Part shown: positions 28,211 to 38,500 of the stretch, piece after piece | Layout: every line of letters begins with the position of its first letter | Numbering within the stretch: the stretch's first letter is position 1 | Position numbers and translations under genes: made by a program | Notes under the pieces: generated by a model | The model's input: the letters and a program-made list of their open reading frames with translations, nothing else | Told to the model about the DNA's origin: nothing | Databases searched by the model: none | Assembly (NCBI RefSeq): GCF_020526085.1 | Contig: NZ_CP084874.1 | Span: 2,356,001-2,420,000, forward strand | Reading direction: 5' to 3' | Source: Klebsiella africana | GTDB taxonomy: Bacteria > Pseudomonadota > Gammaproteobacteria > Enterobacterales > Enterobacteriaceae | DNA length: 64,000 bases

Positions 28211-29329
28211 ATGACTGCCACCGTAGAACAAATCGAGAGCTGGATTGTGGATGTTCCGACCATCCGGCCGCATAAATTGTCGATGACCACCATGGGCTGC
28301 CAGTCGCTGGTGATCGTGCGCCTTACCCGTTCTGACGGCATCTGCGGCATCGGCGAGGCCACCACCATCGGGGGGCTGAGCTATGGCGTTGAGAGTCCAG
28401 AGGCCATCTCGTCGGCGATCACCCATTATCTGACGCCGCTGTTGAAAGGGCAGCCAGCCGATAACCTGAATGCGCTGACCACCCGCATGAATAGCGCCAT
28501 TAAAGGCAACACCTTTGCGAAGTCCGCCATCGAAACCGCGCTGCTCGACGCCCAGGGCAAAGCCTTAGGTCTGCCGGTATCAGCCCTGCTCGGCGGCGCG
28601 CTGCAAACGGCGTTGCCGGTGCTGTGGACCTTAGCCAGCGGCGATACCGCGAAAGATATCGCTGAAGGAGAAAAACTGTTGGCCGAAGGCCGCCACCGGG
28701 CGTTCAAACTGAAGATCGGTGCGCGTGAACTCGCCACCGACCTGCGTCATACCCGCGCCATCGTTGAAGCGTTAGGCGACCGCGCCAGCATCCGTGTCGA
28801 TGTCAACCAGGCCTGGGACGCCGCCACCGGCGCAAAAGGCTGCCGCGAACTGGCGGCGATGGGCGTCGATCTCATCGAACAGCCGGTCAGCGCCCACGAT
28901 AATGCCGCCCTGGTGCGGTTAAGCCAGCAAATTGAAACCGCGATCCTCGCGGATGAAGCGGTCGCGACCGCTTACGATGGTTATCAGCTGGCGCAGCAGG
29001 GCTTTACCGGCGCTTACGCGCTGAAAATCGCTAAAGCCGGGGGGCCGAACAGCGTGCTGGCAGTGGCCCGCGTCGCGCAGGCCGCGGGGATTGGCCTGTA
29101 CGGCGGCACCATGCTGGAAGGCACCGTAGGGACCGTTGCGTCGCTGCACGCCTGGTCGACGCTGCCGTTGCAGTGGGGTACCGAGATGTTCGGCCCGCTG
29201 TTGCTGAAAGACGATATTGTCAGCGTGCCGCTGCACTTTGCCGACGGTCAGGTGGCGCTGCCGCAAACGCCGGGCCTTGGCGTCGAGCTGGATGAAGACA
29301 AACTGCATTTTTATACCCGCCAGCCGTAG
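28211..29329 (+). CDS. catB: Muconate cycloisomerase
   Basis: The 372-residue enzyme belongs to the enolase superfamily muconate-lactonizing subgroup: KLKIGARE supplies the catalytic lysine pair (RAFKLKIG), RVDVNQAWD and DLIEQPV supply metal ligands, and ILADEAV the third. It converts cis,cis-muconate to (+)-muconolactone in the beta-ketoadipate pathway. The ATG at 28211 has AGGA upstream. It is the first gene of the catBCA-benABCD operon and follows the candidate IclR operator. Confidence 0.92.
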   Translation: MTATVEQIESWIVDVPTIRPHKLSMTTMGCQSLVIVRLTRSDGICGIGEATTIGGLSYGVESPEAISSAITHYLTPLLKGQPADNLNALTTRMNSAIKGNTFAKSAIETALLDAQGKALGLPVSALLGGALQTALPVLWTLASGDTAKDIAEGEKLLAEGRHRAFKLKIGARELATDLRHTRAIVEALGDRASIRVDVNQAWDAATGAKGCRELAAMGVDLIEQPVSAHDNAALVRLSQQIETAILADEAVATAYDGYQLAQQGFTGAYALKIAKAGGPNSVLAVARVAQAAGIGLYGGTMLEGTVGTVASLHAWSTLPLQWGTEMFGPLLLKDDIVSVPLHFADGQVALPQTPGLGVELDEDKLHFYTRQP

Positions 29330-29348
29330 CGGGGAACAGGAGGAAAAA

Positions 29349-29639
29349 ATGTTATTTAAAGTGGATATGACCGTCAATATTCCGCCTGGCTTTCCCGCCG
29401 CCGAGGCGGAGGAAATAAAACAACGCGAAAAAGCCTATTCGCAACAATTACAGCGGGAAGGCAAATGGCGACATATCTGGCGCGTTGCCGGCCTTTATGC
29501 CAATGTCAGTATTTTCGATGTTAAAGATGCCGAAGAATTGCATCAAATATTAATGGGGTTGCCGCTCTATCCCTTTATGGCGATAAAAGTGGAAGCCCTC
29601 TGTCGTCATCCGTCATCAATTCGCGATGACGATCGCTAA
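29349..29639 (+). CDS. catC: Muconolactone delta-isomerase
   Basis: The 96-residue protein is a typical CatC: MLFKVDMTVNIPPG at the start, the ERE-like EIKQREKAYSQQLQREGKW helix, and LHQILMGLPLYPFMAIKVEAL near the end. It moves the double bond of muconolactone to give 3-oxoadipate enol-lactone. Members form decamers. It lies 19 bases after catB with an AGGA ribosome-binding site. The later pathway steps (enol-lactone hydrolase, CoA transfer, thiolysis) are not in this window. Confidence 0.93.
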   Translation: MLFKVDMTVNIPPGFPAAEAEEIKQREKAYSQQLQREGKWRHIWRVAGLYANVSIFDVKDAEELHQILMGLPLYPFMAIKVEALCRHPSSIRDDDR

Positions 29640-29656
29640 TAATAATATCTGACCTC

Positions 29657-29675
29657 ACGCCGGTATTACCGGCGT
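29657..29675 (+). other. Intercistronic hairpin catC-catA
   Basis: ACGCCGGTA and TACCGGCGT form perfect 9-bp arms around one base, in the 66-bp gap before catA. There is no T-run, so it is more likely an RNA-processing or stability hairpin than a terminator. Confidence 0.55.
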
Positions 29676-29705
29676 ACACCCTGCAAAATATAAGAGAGAA
29701 CCCGT

Positions 29706-30632
29706 ATGAGTAATGTATTCGTACAACAACCTGCTATTCAGAAATTATTACGCGACAGTGCCGGATTAGATGTTGCCGGCGGCGATGAACGTTTTAAGAC
29801 GATTGTTCATCGTCTGCTGGAAAATATCTGCACGCTCATCGACGACTATAACGTTACGGAAGAGGAGTTCTGGCACGCGGTAAACTATTTGCACGAGCTG
29901 GGCGGGCGCCAGGAGGCGGCGCTGCTGGCGGCGGGTCTGGGACTGGAGCATTTCCTCGATCTGCGCCAGGACGCCATCGACGCGGCAGCGCATCGGGAAA
30001 TCGGCACTCCACGCACCATTGAAGGGCCGCTGTACGTGGCTAACGCGCCGCTGGCCGAGGGCCACGACCGCATGGATGACGGCGCCGACGCCGGAGAAGT
30101 GATGTGGCTGCACGGCGAAGTCAAAGACACCGAAGGCCGGCCAGTGGCCAACGCTATTGTTGATATCTGGCACGCCAATACCCTCGGAAATTATTCCTTC
30201 TTTGACCCAAGCCAGAGTGAGTATAACCTGCGCCGGCGGATCCGCACCGGCGCCGATGGCCGCTACAGCGTGCGTAGCATCATGCCTTCCGGCTACGGCT
30301 GCCCGCCGGATGGCCCAACCCAGAAACTGCTGGACAGACTGGGCCGCCACGGCAACCGTCCGGCGCACATTCACTTTTTCGTCTCCGCGCCGGGTCATAA
30401 ACATCTGACCAGCCAGATTAACCTCAATGGCGATAAATACCTGTGGGACGATTTTGCCTTTGCCACCCGCGACGGCCTGATTGCCGATCCGGTAAAAGTG
30501 ACCGACCGCGAGATCATCGCGCAGCGCAATCTTGAGGGAGAGCACACCGAGGTTTGTTTTGATTTCACCCTGTGTAAAGCGCTGAGCGCCGACGAAGAGC
30601 AGCGCGGTACTCGCCTGCGCGCCAAAGAGTAA
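29706..30632 (+). CDS. catA: Catechol 1,2-dioxygenase
   Basis: This 308-residue intradiol dioxygenase has an N-terminal helical dimerisation domain and a C-terminal beta-sandwich. Iron ligands of the family are in place: the tyrosine of EGPLYVANAP, the tyrosine in the SIMPSGYGCPPDGP region, and the histidines of RPAHIHFFVSAPGH. It cleaves catechol to cis,cis-muconate, the substrate of CatB. Its position after catC and before benA joins the upper (benzoate to catechol) and lower pathway in one run of genes. Confidence 0.93.
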   Translation: MSNVFVQQPAIQKLLRDSAGLDVAGGDERFKTIVHRLLENICTLIDDYNVTEEEFWHAVNYLHELGGRQEAALLAAGLGLEHFLDLRQDAIDAAAHREIGTPRTIEGPLYVANAPLAEGHDRMDDGADAGEVMWLHGEVKDTEGRPVANAIVDIWHANTLGNYSFFDPSQSEYNLRRRIRTGADGRYSVRSIMPSGYGCPPDGPTQKLLDRLGRHGNRPAHIHFFVSAPGHKHLTSQINLNGDKYLWDDFAFATRDGLIADPVKVTDREIIAQRNLEGEHTEVCFDFTLCKALSADEEQRGTRLRAKE

Positions 30633-30644
30633 ACGGCGCGACCC

Positions 30645-30671
30645 GCCCCGGGCGTGCAACAGCTCCGGGGC
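30645..30671 (+). other. Intercistronic hairpin catA-benA
   Basis: GCCCCGG (30645-30651) and CCGGGGC (30665-30671) form a GC-rich 7-bp stem in the 103-bp gap between catA and benA. No T-run follows; it could separate the cat and ben parts of the message. Confidence 0.5.
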
Positions 30672-30735
30672 GACGCTGCCGTGAATTTATCCATCATATT
30701 TCGTGGATCCTGAATGCAGCAGGAGGAACTGACTC

Positions 30736-32118
30736 ATGCAAAAAACGCTCTCGACGCTCAAAGACAAAATCAATAATGCCTTAATTGTCGACCGTGAAAA
30801 TCATATTTATCGCTGCCATCGCTCTATATTTACCGACCCGCAGCTGTTTGAATTTGAAATGAAGCATATTTTCGAAGGTAACTGGGTATTTCTCGCTCAT
30901 GAAAGCCAAATTCCCCAGCCGGGTGATTATTATACCCTGACGCTGGGCCGCCAGCCGGTTATTATTACCCGCGATAAAAAGAATGAGCTGCACGCGCTAA
31001 TTAACAGCTGCGCTCACCGCGGCGCCATGTTATGTCGACGCAAAACCGGCAATAAAAATTCTTTTACCTGTCCGTTCCACGGCTGGACCTTCAGCAATAA
31101 TGGCAAATTATTAAAGGCCAAAGATGAGAGCACTGGCGGCTATCCGCCGAGCTTTAAACAAGACGGCTCCCACGACCTGCAAAAGTTGCCGCGTTTTCAG
31201 TCCTATCGTGGTTTCTTATTCGGTAGCCTCAATGCCGACGTACAGCCACTGGAGGCTTATCTCGGGGAAACCTGCAAGATTATCGACCTGATCGTCGACC
31301 AGGCGCCGGAGGGTCTCGAGGTACTTAAGGGTTCGTCGAGCTATGTCTATGAGGGCAACTGGAAACTGGGCGCGGAAAACGGTGCCGATGGCTATCACGT
31401 CAGCGTGGTGCACTGGAACTATGCCTCGACCATGTCACGCCGCAACTATGAAGCGGAAGGGACGCACGCGGTGGATGCCAACGGTTGGTCAAAAAGCCTC
31501 GGCGGCGGCTATGGATTTGATAACGGCCATATGCTGTTGTGGACCCGGGCGCTCAACCCGGAAGTGCGCCCGGTCTATGCCCACCGCGAGCGGCTGCAGG
31601 CGGAATTCGGCGAACGCCGTGCCGACCAGATGGTCAACGAAACCCGCAACCTGTGCCTGTACCCCAATGTCTACCTGATGGATCAGTTCTCGACGCAAAT
31701 CCGCGTGATCCGCCCCATTGCGGTGGATAAAACCGAAGTCACCATCTGGTGCTTTGCGCCGAAAGGGGAATCCGACCAGGCCAGAGCGCTGCGTATACGC
31801 CAGTACGAGGATTTCTTTAACGTCAGTGGGATGGGGACGCCGGACGACCTCGAAGAGTTCAGCGCCTGCCAGCGCGGCTATCTCGGCGAAAATCTTCCGT
31901 GGAGCGATCTCAGCCGCGGCGCGCTGCACTGGGTCGATGGCGCGGATGAGCATGCGCAACATGCCGGCTTTTCGCCGCGGTTAAGCGGGGTGAAATCGGA
32001 GGACGAAGCGCTGTACATCGCCCATCATCACCACTGGCAGACGCTGATGCTGGCGGCCATTGAACAGGAACAGCAGCGTTATGATCAGTCGATTACTCAG
32101 CGCGTGGAGGTGGCCTGA
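30736..32118 (+). CDS. benA: Benzoate 1,2-dioxygenase large subunit
   Basis: The 460-residue ring-hydroxylating oxygenase alpha subunit has the Rieske motif C92-x-H94 ... C112-x-x-H115 (SCAHRGAMLC and TCPFHGWTF) and the mononuclear iron region ENGADGYHVSVVHWNY in its catalytic domain. With BenB and the reductase BenC it dihydroxylates benzoate to a cis-diol. A GGAGG precedes the ATG. The stop overlaps the benB start by one base (TGATG). A related assignment would be toluate dioxygenase XylX; the chromosomal ben/cat setting favours BenA. Confidence 0.92.
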   Translation: MQKTLSTLKDKINNALIVDRENHIYRCHRSIFTDPQLFEFEMKHIFEGNWVFLAHESQIPQPGDYYTLTLGRQPVIITRDKKNELHALINSCAHRGAMLCRRKTGNKNSFTCPFHGWTFSNNGKLLKAKDESTGGYPPSFKQDGSHDLQKLPRFQSYRGFLFGSLNADVQPLEAYLGETCKIIDLIVDQAPEGLEVLKGSSSYVYEGNWKLGAENGADGYHVSVVHWNYASTMSRRNYEAEGTHAVDANGWSKSLGGGYGFDNGHMLLWTRALNPEVRPVYAHRERLQAEFGERRADQMVNETRNLCLYPNVYLMDQFSTQIRVIRPIAVDKTEVTIWCFAPKGESDQARALRIRQYEDFFNVSGMGTPDDLEEFSACQRGYLGENLPWSDLSRGALHWVDGADEHAQHAGFSPRLSGVKSEDEALYIAHHHHWQTLMLAAIEQEQQRYDQSITQRVEVA

Positions 32119-32603
32119 TGCTTAACCTCGAACAGGTTCGCCAGTTTCTCTACTACGAAGCCCGTCTGCTGGACGATCGTCAGTGGGACGAATGGCTCAG
32201 CTGCTACAGCCCGCAGGTAGTCTACTGGATGCCGGCGTGGGGCGACGATGACCAGCTGACCCGCGACCCGCAAAAAGAGATTTCGCTAATCTACTACCCC
32301 AACCGCGAAGGGCTGGAGGATCGCGTCTACCGCATTAAAACCGAGCGCTCCGGGGCCAGCACGCCAGAGCCGCGAACCACCCATATCATCAGCAACGTTG
32401 AGCTGCTGGGGGAAAATGACGAGGGGCTTGAAGTGCGTTACAGCTGGGTCACCTGGAGCTATCGCTATCAGCACACGGATGCTTATTTCGGCTCAACCTG
32501 CTGCACACTGATCGAGCAGGAGGGCAGACCGCAGATCGTGCGCAAAACCGTGCGCCTGAATAACGACTATATCCGTCAGGTGATTGACGTTTACCACATT
32601 TAA
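32118..32603 (+). CDS. benB: Benzoate 1,2-dioxygenase small subunit
   Basis: The 161-residue beta subunit has the family cone-like fold: EQVRQFLYYEARLLDDRQWDEWL at the start, the VYWMPAWGDDD segment and a C-terminal KTVRLNNDYIRQVIDVYHI. It has a structural role in the alpha3beta3 oxygenase. It is coupled to benA by a TGATG junction and followed 9 bases later by benC. Confidence 0.93.
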   Translation: MLNLEQVRQFLYYEARLLDDRQWDEWLSCYSPQVVYWMPAWGDDDQLTRDPQKEISLIYYPNREGLEDRVYRIKTERSGASTPEPRTTHIISNVELLGENDEGLEVRYSWVTWSYRYQHTDAYFGSTCCTLIEQEGRPQIVRKTVRLNNDYIRQVIDVYHI

Positions 32604-32612
32604 GAGGCGCTT

Positions 32613-33629
32613 ATGACCTTTTCTATTGCTCTTAATTTTGAGGACGGCGTAACCCGCTTTATTCAGTGCCACGCCGGAGAGAAAGTCCTGGATGCGGCCT
32701 ATCGTCAGAAGGTGAATCTGCCGATGGACTGCTCGGACGGTGTGTGCGGCACCTGCAAATGCCATTGCGCCAGCGGGGAATATACCCTCGGCGAGGAGTT
32801 TCTCGACGAGGCGTTAAGCGACGAGGAAGCGCAGGCCCGCCAGGTGCTGACCTGCCAGATGGTGCCCACCAGCGACTGCGTGATCGATGTGCCGGTGGCC
32901 GCAGCCCAGTGCAAAACGGCCCTGGCGACGCTCGGGGCGCAGGTGCAGCAGGTCAATTTGCTGTCGGACTCAGCCATCGAGCTGGTGGTTGCGCTCGATG
33001 AGCCGCTGGCCTTCCTGCCGGGGCAGTACGTCAACATTCATGTACCGGGCACGCCTCATGTGCGCGCCTACTCATTTAGCTCGCAACCGGGTTCCCTCGA
33101 AGGGCACTTCCTTATTCGTAACGTGCCTGGCGGCATGATGAGCCAGTGGCTGACGCAGCGGGCGCAGCCCGGCGATCGCCTGACCCTCAGCGGGCCTATG
33201 GGCAGCTTCTATCTGCGCAGCGGCGAACGCCCGCTGCTCATGCTGGCGGGTGGCACCGGCCTGGCGCCGCTGCTCTCCATGCTCCATACCCTGCAGACAC
33301 AGGGTAGCCAGCGTCCGGTAACGCTCCTGTACGGCGTAACCCGTGATGGCGATCTGGTGAAAACCGACGCGCTGGACACCTTTGCTCAACAGCTGACGGG
33401 GTATCGCTGGCTGCCGGTGGTGGCGGATGAAAACAGCCCCTGTCCGCAGCGCGGCTTCGTCACCGACCATCTCGACGACGCGATGCTGAACAACGGCGAC
33501 GTGGACATCTATCTCTGCGGCCCGCCGCCGATGGTCAACGCGGTCGCCACGGCGCTGCGCGACCGCGGGATCACCCCGGCGGGGTTCTGGTATGAGAAAT
33601 TTATTGCCAGCCAGAGCGCGGCGGCATAA
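32613..33629 (+). CDS. benC: Benzoate dioxygenase electron-transfer reductase
   Basis: The 338-residue protein is a fused reductase: an N-terminal plant-type [2Fe-2S] ferredoxin (CSDGVCGTCKCHC, about residues 42-54, with a later CQM cysteine), an FAD domain (RAYSFSSQPG) and an NADH domain (LLMLAGGTGLAPLLSML, YLCGPPPMV, ending in WYEKF). It passes electrons from NADH to the BenAB oxygenase. It lies between benB (9-bp gap) and benD (9-bp gap). Confidence 0.93.
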   Translation: MTFSIALNFEDGVTRFIQCHAGEKVLDAAYRQKVNLPMDCSDGVCGTCKCHCASGEYTLGEEFLDEALSDEEAQARQVLTCQMVPTSDCVIDVPVAAAQCKTALATLGAQVQQVNLLSDSAIELVVALDEPLAFLPGQYVNIHVPGTPHVRAYSFSSQPGSLEGHFLIRNVPGGMMSQWLTQRAQPGDRLTLSGPMGSFYLRSGERPLLMLAGGTGLAPLLSMLHTLQTQGSQRPVTLLYGVTRDGDLVKTDALDTFAQQLTGYRWLPVVADENSPCPQRGFVTDHLDDAMLNNGDVDIYLCGPPPMVNAVATALRDRGITPAGFWYEKFIASQSAAA

Positions 33630-33638
33630 GGAGGCAGT

Positions 33639-34412
33639 ATGCGTTTTAGCGATAAAGTGGTCGCCATCACCGGTGCGGCCCAGGGCATTGGCCGCCAGAC
33701 AGCGGAGCAGGTGGCCGCAGAAGGCGCGGCCCTGCTGCTGATTGACCGCTCGCCTTATATACACGAACTGGCTGCCGTTTTAGCCCAGGCCGGAAATCAG
33801 GTTCTTGCGCTGGAGGCTGACCTTGAGCAGTGGCAGAGTACTGAACAGGCGTTTGCCGCCGGGGTCGCGCATTTTGGCCGGCTCGACGTGCTGATCAACA
33901 ACGTTGGGGGCACTATCTGGGCGCGGCCCTTTGCCGAATACCAACCGGAGCAGATTGAGAAAGAGATCCGCCGCTCGCTGTTCCCCACGCTGTGGGGCTG
34001 CCGCGCGGCGCTGCCGTGGATGCTGAAGCAGGGCAAAGGCAGCATTGTCAATATCTCGTCGGTGGCGACGGCGGGGGTGAATCGGGTGCCTTATTCGGCG
34101 GCGAAAGGCGGCGTTAACGCGCTGACCCGGTCGATTGCCATGGAGTACAGCGGCAGCGGTATACGGATTAACGCCGTGGCCCCGGGCGGGACCGAGGCGC
34201 CGCCGCGCCTGACGCCGCGTAACGAAGAGCAACCGAGCGACCAGGAGAAAGCGTGGTATCAACAGGTGGTCGATCAGACGGTGGCGAGCAGCCTGCTGCA
34301 CCGGTACGGCACACTGGCGGAACAGGCGAACGCGATCCTGTTTCTCGCCAGCGATGAGGCCAGCTATATCACCGGCGTCACGCTGCCGGTGGCCGGGGGC
34401 GATCTCGGCTAA
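33639..34412 (+). CDS. benD: Benzoate cis-diol dehydrogenase
   Basis: This 257-residue short-chain dehydrogenase (1,6-dihydroxycyclohexa-2,4-diene-1-carboxylate dehydrogenase) has the NAD motif TGAAQGIG, the NNVGG segment, the catalytic serine (ISSVATAG) and YSAAK. It oxidises and decarboxylates the benzoate diol to catechol, feeding CatA. An AAGGAGG precedes the ATG. It is the last gene of the operon, and its stop overlaps the convergent yddG stop by 4 bases. Confidence 0.92.
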   Translation: MRFSDKVVAITGAAQGIGRQTAEQVAAEGAALLLIDRSPYIHELAAVLAQAGNQVLALEADLEQWQSTEQAFAAGVAHFGRLDVLINNVGGTIWARPFAEYQPEQIEKEIRRSLFPTLWGCRAALPWMLKQGKGSIVNISSVATAGVNRVPYSAAKGGVNALTRSIAMEYSGSGIRINAVAPGGTEAPPRLTPRNEEQPSDQEKAWYQQVVDQTVASSLLHRYGTLAEQANAILFLASDEASYITGVTLPVAGGDLG

Positions 34413-35287
34413 CGCCGGGTAGCATACCAGCAGAGCAGGGAGCCGAGACACACCATCCCGGCGCCCTGCCAGAATGACCATGACAGGGCCGCACTCAGCA
34501 GGATCGCCGCCAGCGCAGAGGAGAGCACCGGCGTGAAGTAGGAGGCCGCCGCCAGCAGGCTGACGTTGCCGTGCAGGATCCCCACGTTCCAGGCGGCGTA
34601 GGCCAGGCCCAGCGCCACCGAAACAGTCAGCAACTTGATGCTTACCGGCCAGCTAAAGACCATGGGCGGCTGCGGTGTGGCGAGAAACTTCAGCCACAGC
34701 GTCAGGGCGGTTAACAGGACGAACAGCGTAATGGCGTTTTTACCGCGGGCATATTTAGCCGTCACCGTGCAGTAGGCGGCCCAGATAAACGCCCCGACAA
34801 AGGCCAGCAGATAGCTAAGCGGGCTGGAGATGACGTTGCTGATAATCTCGTCCAACTGCAGGCCGTGCTCACCGCCCAACACCCAGCCCACGCCGAGCAG
34901 GGCGAGAAGCAGGCCGGGGATCACCAGCCAACTGCTTTTCTGGCCGTTAAAGAGAATGGCGAACAAAATCGTCAGGCTGGGCCACAGGTAATTCACCATC
35001 CCTACCTCAATGGCCTGCTGACGGCTGGCGGCATAGCCCAGCGACAGCGCGAGGCAGATTTCGTAACTGACGAACAGTACGCTGCCGGCCAGCAGATAGC
35101 GACGCGGGATCTGGCGCAGGTTGGGAAAACCAACGGTAAAGATCAGCAGCAGGCCGCTAAGGCTGTAAATCATCGCTGCGCCGCCGACCGCTCCCAGTCC
35201 TTCGCTGACGCCGCGAATCAATCCGACCATCGTGCTCCATAAGATAATAGCGGCGAAGCCGATCGTCGTGGCTCTCTTTTTCTCCAT
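34409..35287 (-). CDS. yddG: Aromatic amino-acid exporter YddG (DMT family)
   Basis: The 292-residue protein has ten predicted hydrophobic helices and EamA-type repeats, with a start like E. coli YddG (MEKKRATTIGFAAIILWSTMVGLIRGVSEGLG). It exports aromatic amino acids and, in Salmonella, methyl viologen. It is divergent from fdnG, as in E. coli. The tail-to-tail overlap with benD marks the right border of the cat/ben insertion relative to the E. coli backbone. Confidence 0.9.
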   Translation of the reverse strand: MEKKRATTIGFAAIILWSTMVGLIRGVSEGLGAVGGAAMIYSLSGLLLIFTVGFPNLRQIPRRYLLAGSVLFVSYEICLALSLGYAASRQQAIEVGMVNYLWPSLTILFAILFNGQKSSWLVIPGLLLALLGVGWVLGGEHGLQLDEIISNVISSPLSYLLAFVGAFIWAAYCTVTAKYARGKNAITLFVLLTALTLWLKFLATPQPPMVFSWPVSIKLLTVSVALGLAYAAWNVGILHGNVSLLAAASYFTPVLSSALAAILLSAALSWSFWQGAGMVCLGSLLCWYATRR

Positions 35288-35368
35288 GCTTTTCCTGATG
35301 GTTACGCAAATGCAGCGGGCATATATATCATCTTTTTATCGGTGAGGGGCGAAATTTTCCGCCGTTGC

Positions 35369-35384
35369 TAACCCTTAGGGATTA
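35369..35384 (+). promoter_or_regulatory. NarL/NarP-like 7-2-7 site upstream of fdnG
   Basis: TAACCCTTAGGGATTA fits the paired-heptamer NarL/NarP pattern with three mismatches. Its centre is 62 bp upstream of the FNR-like site, the same spacing as the known -105 and -42.5 sites of E. coli fdnG. Confidence 0.55.
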
Positions 35385-35431
35385 GCGAAAATGGCCAGGG
35401 CTGGCGATTAAGGGGGCGATGGTTTTCCTCC

Positions 35432-35445
35432 TTGATTTGACGCAA
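35432..35445 (+). promoter_or_regulatory. FNR-like site of the fdnG promoter
   Basis: TTGATTTGACGCAA matches the FNR consensus (TTGAT-N4-ATCAA) in one full half-site and three bases of the other. A start point about 41 bases downstream would fall near 35480, a class II FNR arrangement giving a short leader before the ATG at 35513. Confidence 0.6.
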
Positions 35446-35512
35446 ATTTTCCCGGGATTTTACTGTTAGTTTCCTCCGCGCGATGAATCAACATCCTGCA
35501 TGGAGGAATGCA

Positions 35513-38500
35513 ATGGACGTCAGCCGCAGAAAGTTCTTTAAGATCTGCGCAGGCGGTATGGCCGGAACCACCGCCGCCGCCCTGGGCTTTGCCCCTAAAA
35601 TGGCGCTGGCTCAGGCACGCAATTTCAAATTGCTGCGTGCGAAAGAGATCCGCAACACCTGCACTTACTGCTCCGTGGGCTGCGGGCTATTGATGTATAG
35701 CCTCGGCGACGGTGCGAAAAACGCCAAAGAAGCGATCTACCATATCGAAGGGGACCCGGACCATCCGGTTAGCCGCGGCGCGCTGTGCCCGAAAGGGGCT
35801 GGCCTGCTGGACTATGTCCACAGCGAAAACCGTCTGCGTTATCCGCAATACCGCGCCCCGGGCTCGGATAAATGGCAGCGCATCTCGTGGGATGAAGCCT
35901 TTAACCGCATCGCCCGACTGATGAAGGCCGATCGCGACGCCAACTTTATTGAAAAGAACGAACAGGGCGTGACGGTTAACCGCTGGCTTTCCACCGGCAT
36001 GCTGTGCGCCTCGGCGGCAAGCAATGAGACCGGCATGCTAACGCAAAAATTTGTGCGATCGCTGGGTATGCTGGCGGTAGACAACCAGGCGCGCGTCTGA
36101 CACGGACCAACGGTAGCAAGTCTTGCTCCAACATTTGGTCGCGGTGCGATGACCAACCACTGGGTGGATATCAAAAACGCCAACGTCGTGGTGGTGATGG
36201 GCGGTAACGCCGCCGAAGCCCATCCGGTGGGCTTCCGCTGGGCAATGGAGGCGAAAAACAACAACGACGCCACGCTGATCGTTGTCGACCCGCGCTTTAC
36301 GCGTACTGCCTCGGTGGCCGATATTTATGCGCCGATTCGTTCTGGTACCGACATTACCTTCCTGTCGGGCGTGCTGCTGTACCTGATCGAACATAATAAG
36401 ATCAATGCCGAGTACGTTAAGCATTACACCAATGCCAGCCTGCTGGTGCGGGATGATTTTGCCTTCGAAGAGGGGCTGTTCAGCGGCTACGATGCGGAAA
36501 AACGCCAGTACGATAAATCGTCCTGGAACTACCAGTTCGATGAAAACGGCTACGCCAAACGCGATGAAACGCTCACCCACCCGCGCTGCGTGTGGAACCT
36601 GCTGAAGCAGCACGTTTCCCGTTACACGCCAGAGGTGGTCGAAAATATCTGCGGTACGCCGAAAGCGGACTTCCTCAAGGTGTGCGACGTGCTGGCCTCA
36701 ACCAGCGCCGCCGATCGCACCACCACCTTCCTGTATGCCCTGGGCTGGACGCAGCACACCGTCGGCGCACAGAACATCCGCACCATGGCGATGATCCAGC
36801 TGCTGCTCGGCAACATGGGCATGGCCGGCGGCGGCGTCAACGCCCTGCGCGGTCACTCTAATATTCAGGGGCTCACCGATTTGGGACTGCTGTCGACCAG
36901 TCTGCCGGGCTATTTGACGCTGCCATCGGACAAGCAGACCGATCTGCAAAGCTACCTCAGCGCCAACACGCCGAAGGCGACCCTGCCCGAGCAGGTGAAC
37001 TACTGGAGCAACTACCCGAAATTCTTCGTTAGCCTGATGAAATCCTTCTACGGCGAGGCGGCGCAAAAAGAGAACGACTGGGGCTTTGAGTGGTTACCGA
37101 AGTGGGACCAGGCTTACGACGTTATCAAATACTTCAACATGATGGATAACGGCAACGTCACTGGCTATATCTGTCAGGGCTTTAACCCGGTAGCCTCCTT
37201 CCCGGACAAAAACAAAGTGGTTCGCAGCCTCAGCAAGCTGAAATATATGGTGGTTATCGACCCGCTGGTGACCGAAACCTCGACCTTCTGGCAGAACCAC
37301 GGCGAGTCTAATGATGTCGACCCGTCGGCGATTCAGACCGAAGTCTTCCGTCTGCCGTCGACCTGCTTTGCCGAAGAGGACGGTTCGATCGCCAACTCCG
37401 GCCGCTGGCTGCAGTGGCACTGGAAAGGTCAGGATGCACCAGGTGAAGCGCGCAATGATGGCGAAATCCTGGCCGGGATTTACCATCGCCTGCGCGAACT
37501 GTACCGCACCGAAGGCGGGAAGGGCGCGGAACCCCTGCTGAAGATGAGCTGGCGCTATAAGCAGCCGGACCATCCGGAATCGGCAGAAGTGGCAAAAGAG
37601 AACAACGGCTACGCGCTGGCGGATCTCTACGATCAAAATGGCACTTTGCTGGCGAAAAAAGGCCAATTGCTGAACAGCTTCGCGCTGCTGCGCGATGACG
37701 GCAGCACCGCGTCATCGTGCTGGATCTATACCGGCAGCTGGACCGAGCAGGGTAACCAGATGGCGAATCGTGATAACGCCGATCCTTCGGGCCTGGGCAA
37801 TACGCTGGGATGGGCCTGGGCGTGGCCGCTCAATCGTCGGGTGCTGTACAACCGCGCCTCGGCCGATATCAACGGCAAGCCGTGGGATGCGAAGCGGATG
37901 CTGATCCAGTGGAACGGCAGCAAGTGGGTCGGGAATGATATTCCGGACTTCAATACCGCGCCGCCAGGGAGCAAAACCGGGCCGTTTATCATGCAGCAGG
38001 AGGGGCTGGGTCGCCTGTTTGCGCTCGATAAACTGGCGGAAGGGCCGTTCCCGGAACACTACGAGCCGATGGAAACCCCGCTTGGCACCAACCCGCTGCA
38101 CCCGAAGGTGGTCTCCAGCCCGGTGGTGCGGTTGTATGAAGAGGACGCCATTCGCTTAGGTAAGAAAGATAGGTTCCCGTATGTCGGGACCACCTATCGT
38201 CTGACCGAGCATTTCCACACCTGGACCAAGCATGCGCTGCTCAATTCCATCGCGCAGCCGGAACAGTTTGTCGAAATCAGCGAAGGGCTGGCGAAAAGCA
38301 AAGGTATCGTCAACGGCGACTGGGTGAAAGTCAGCAGCAAGCGCAGCTTCATTCGCGCGGTTGCCGTGGTGACCCGCCGATTACGCACGCTGAACGTTAA
38401 TGGTCAGCAGGTGGAGACCGTCGGGATCCCGTTGCACTGGGGTTTTGAAGGCGTGGCCCGCAAAGGCTACATCGCCAACACCCTGACGCCTAACGTTGGC

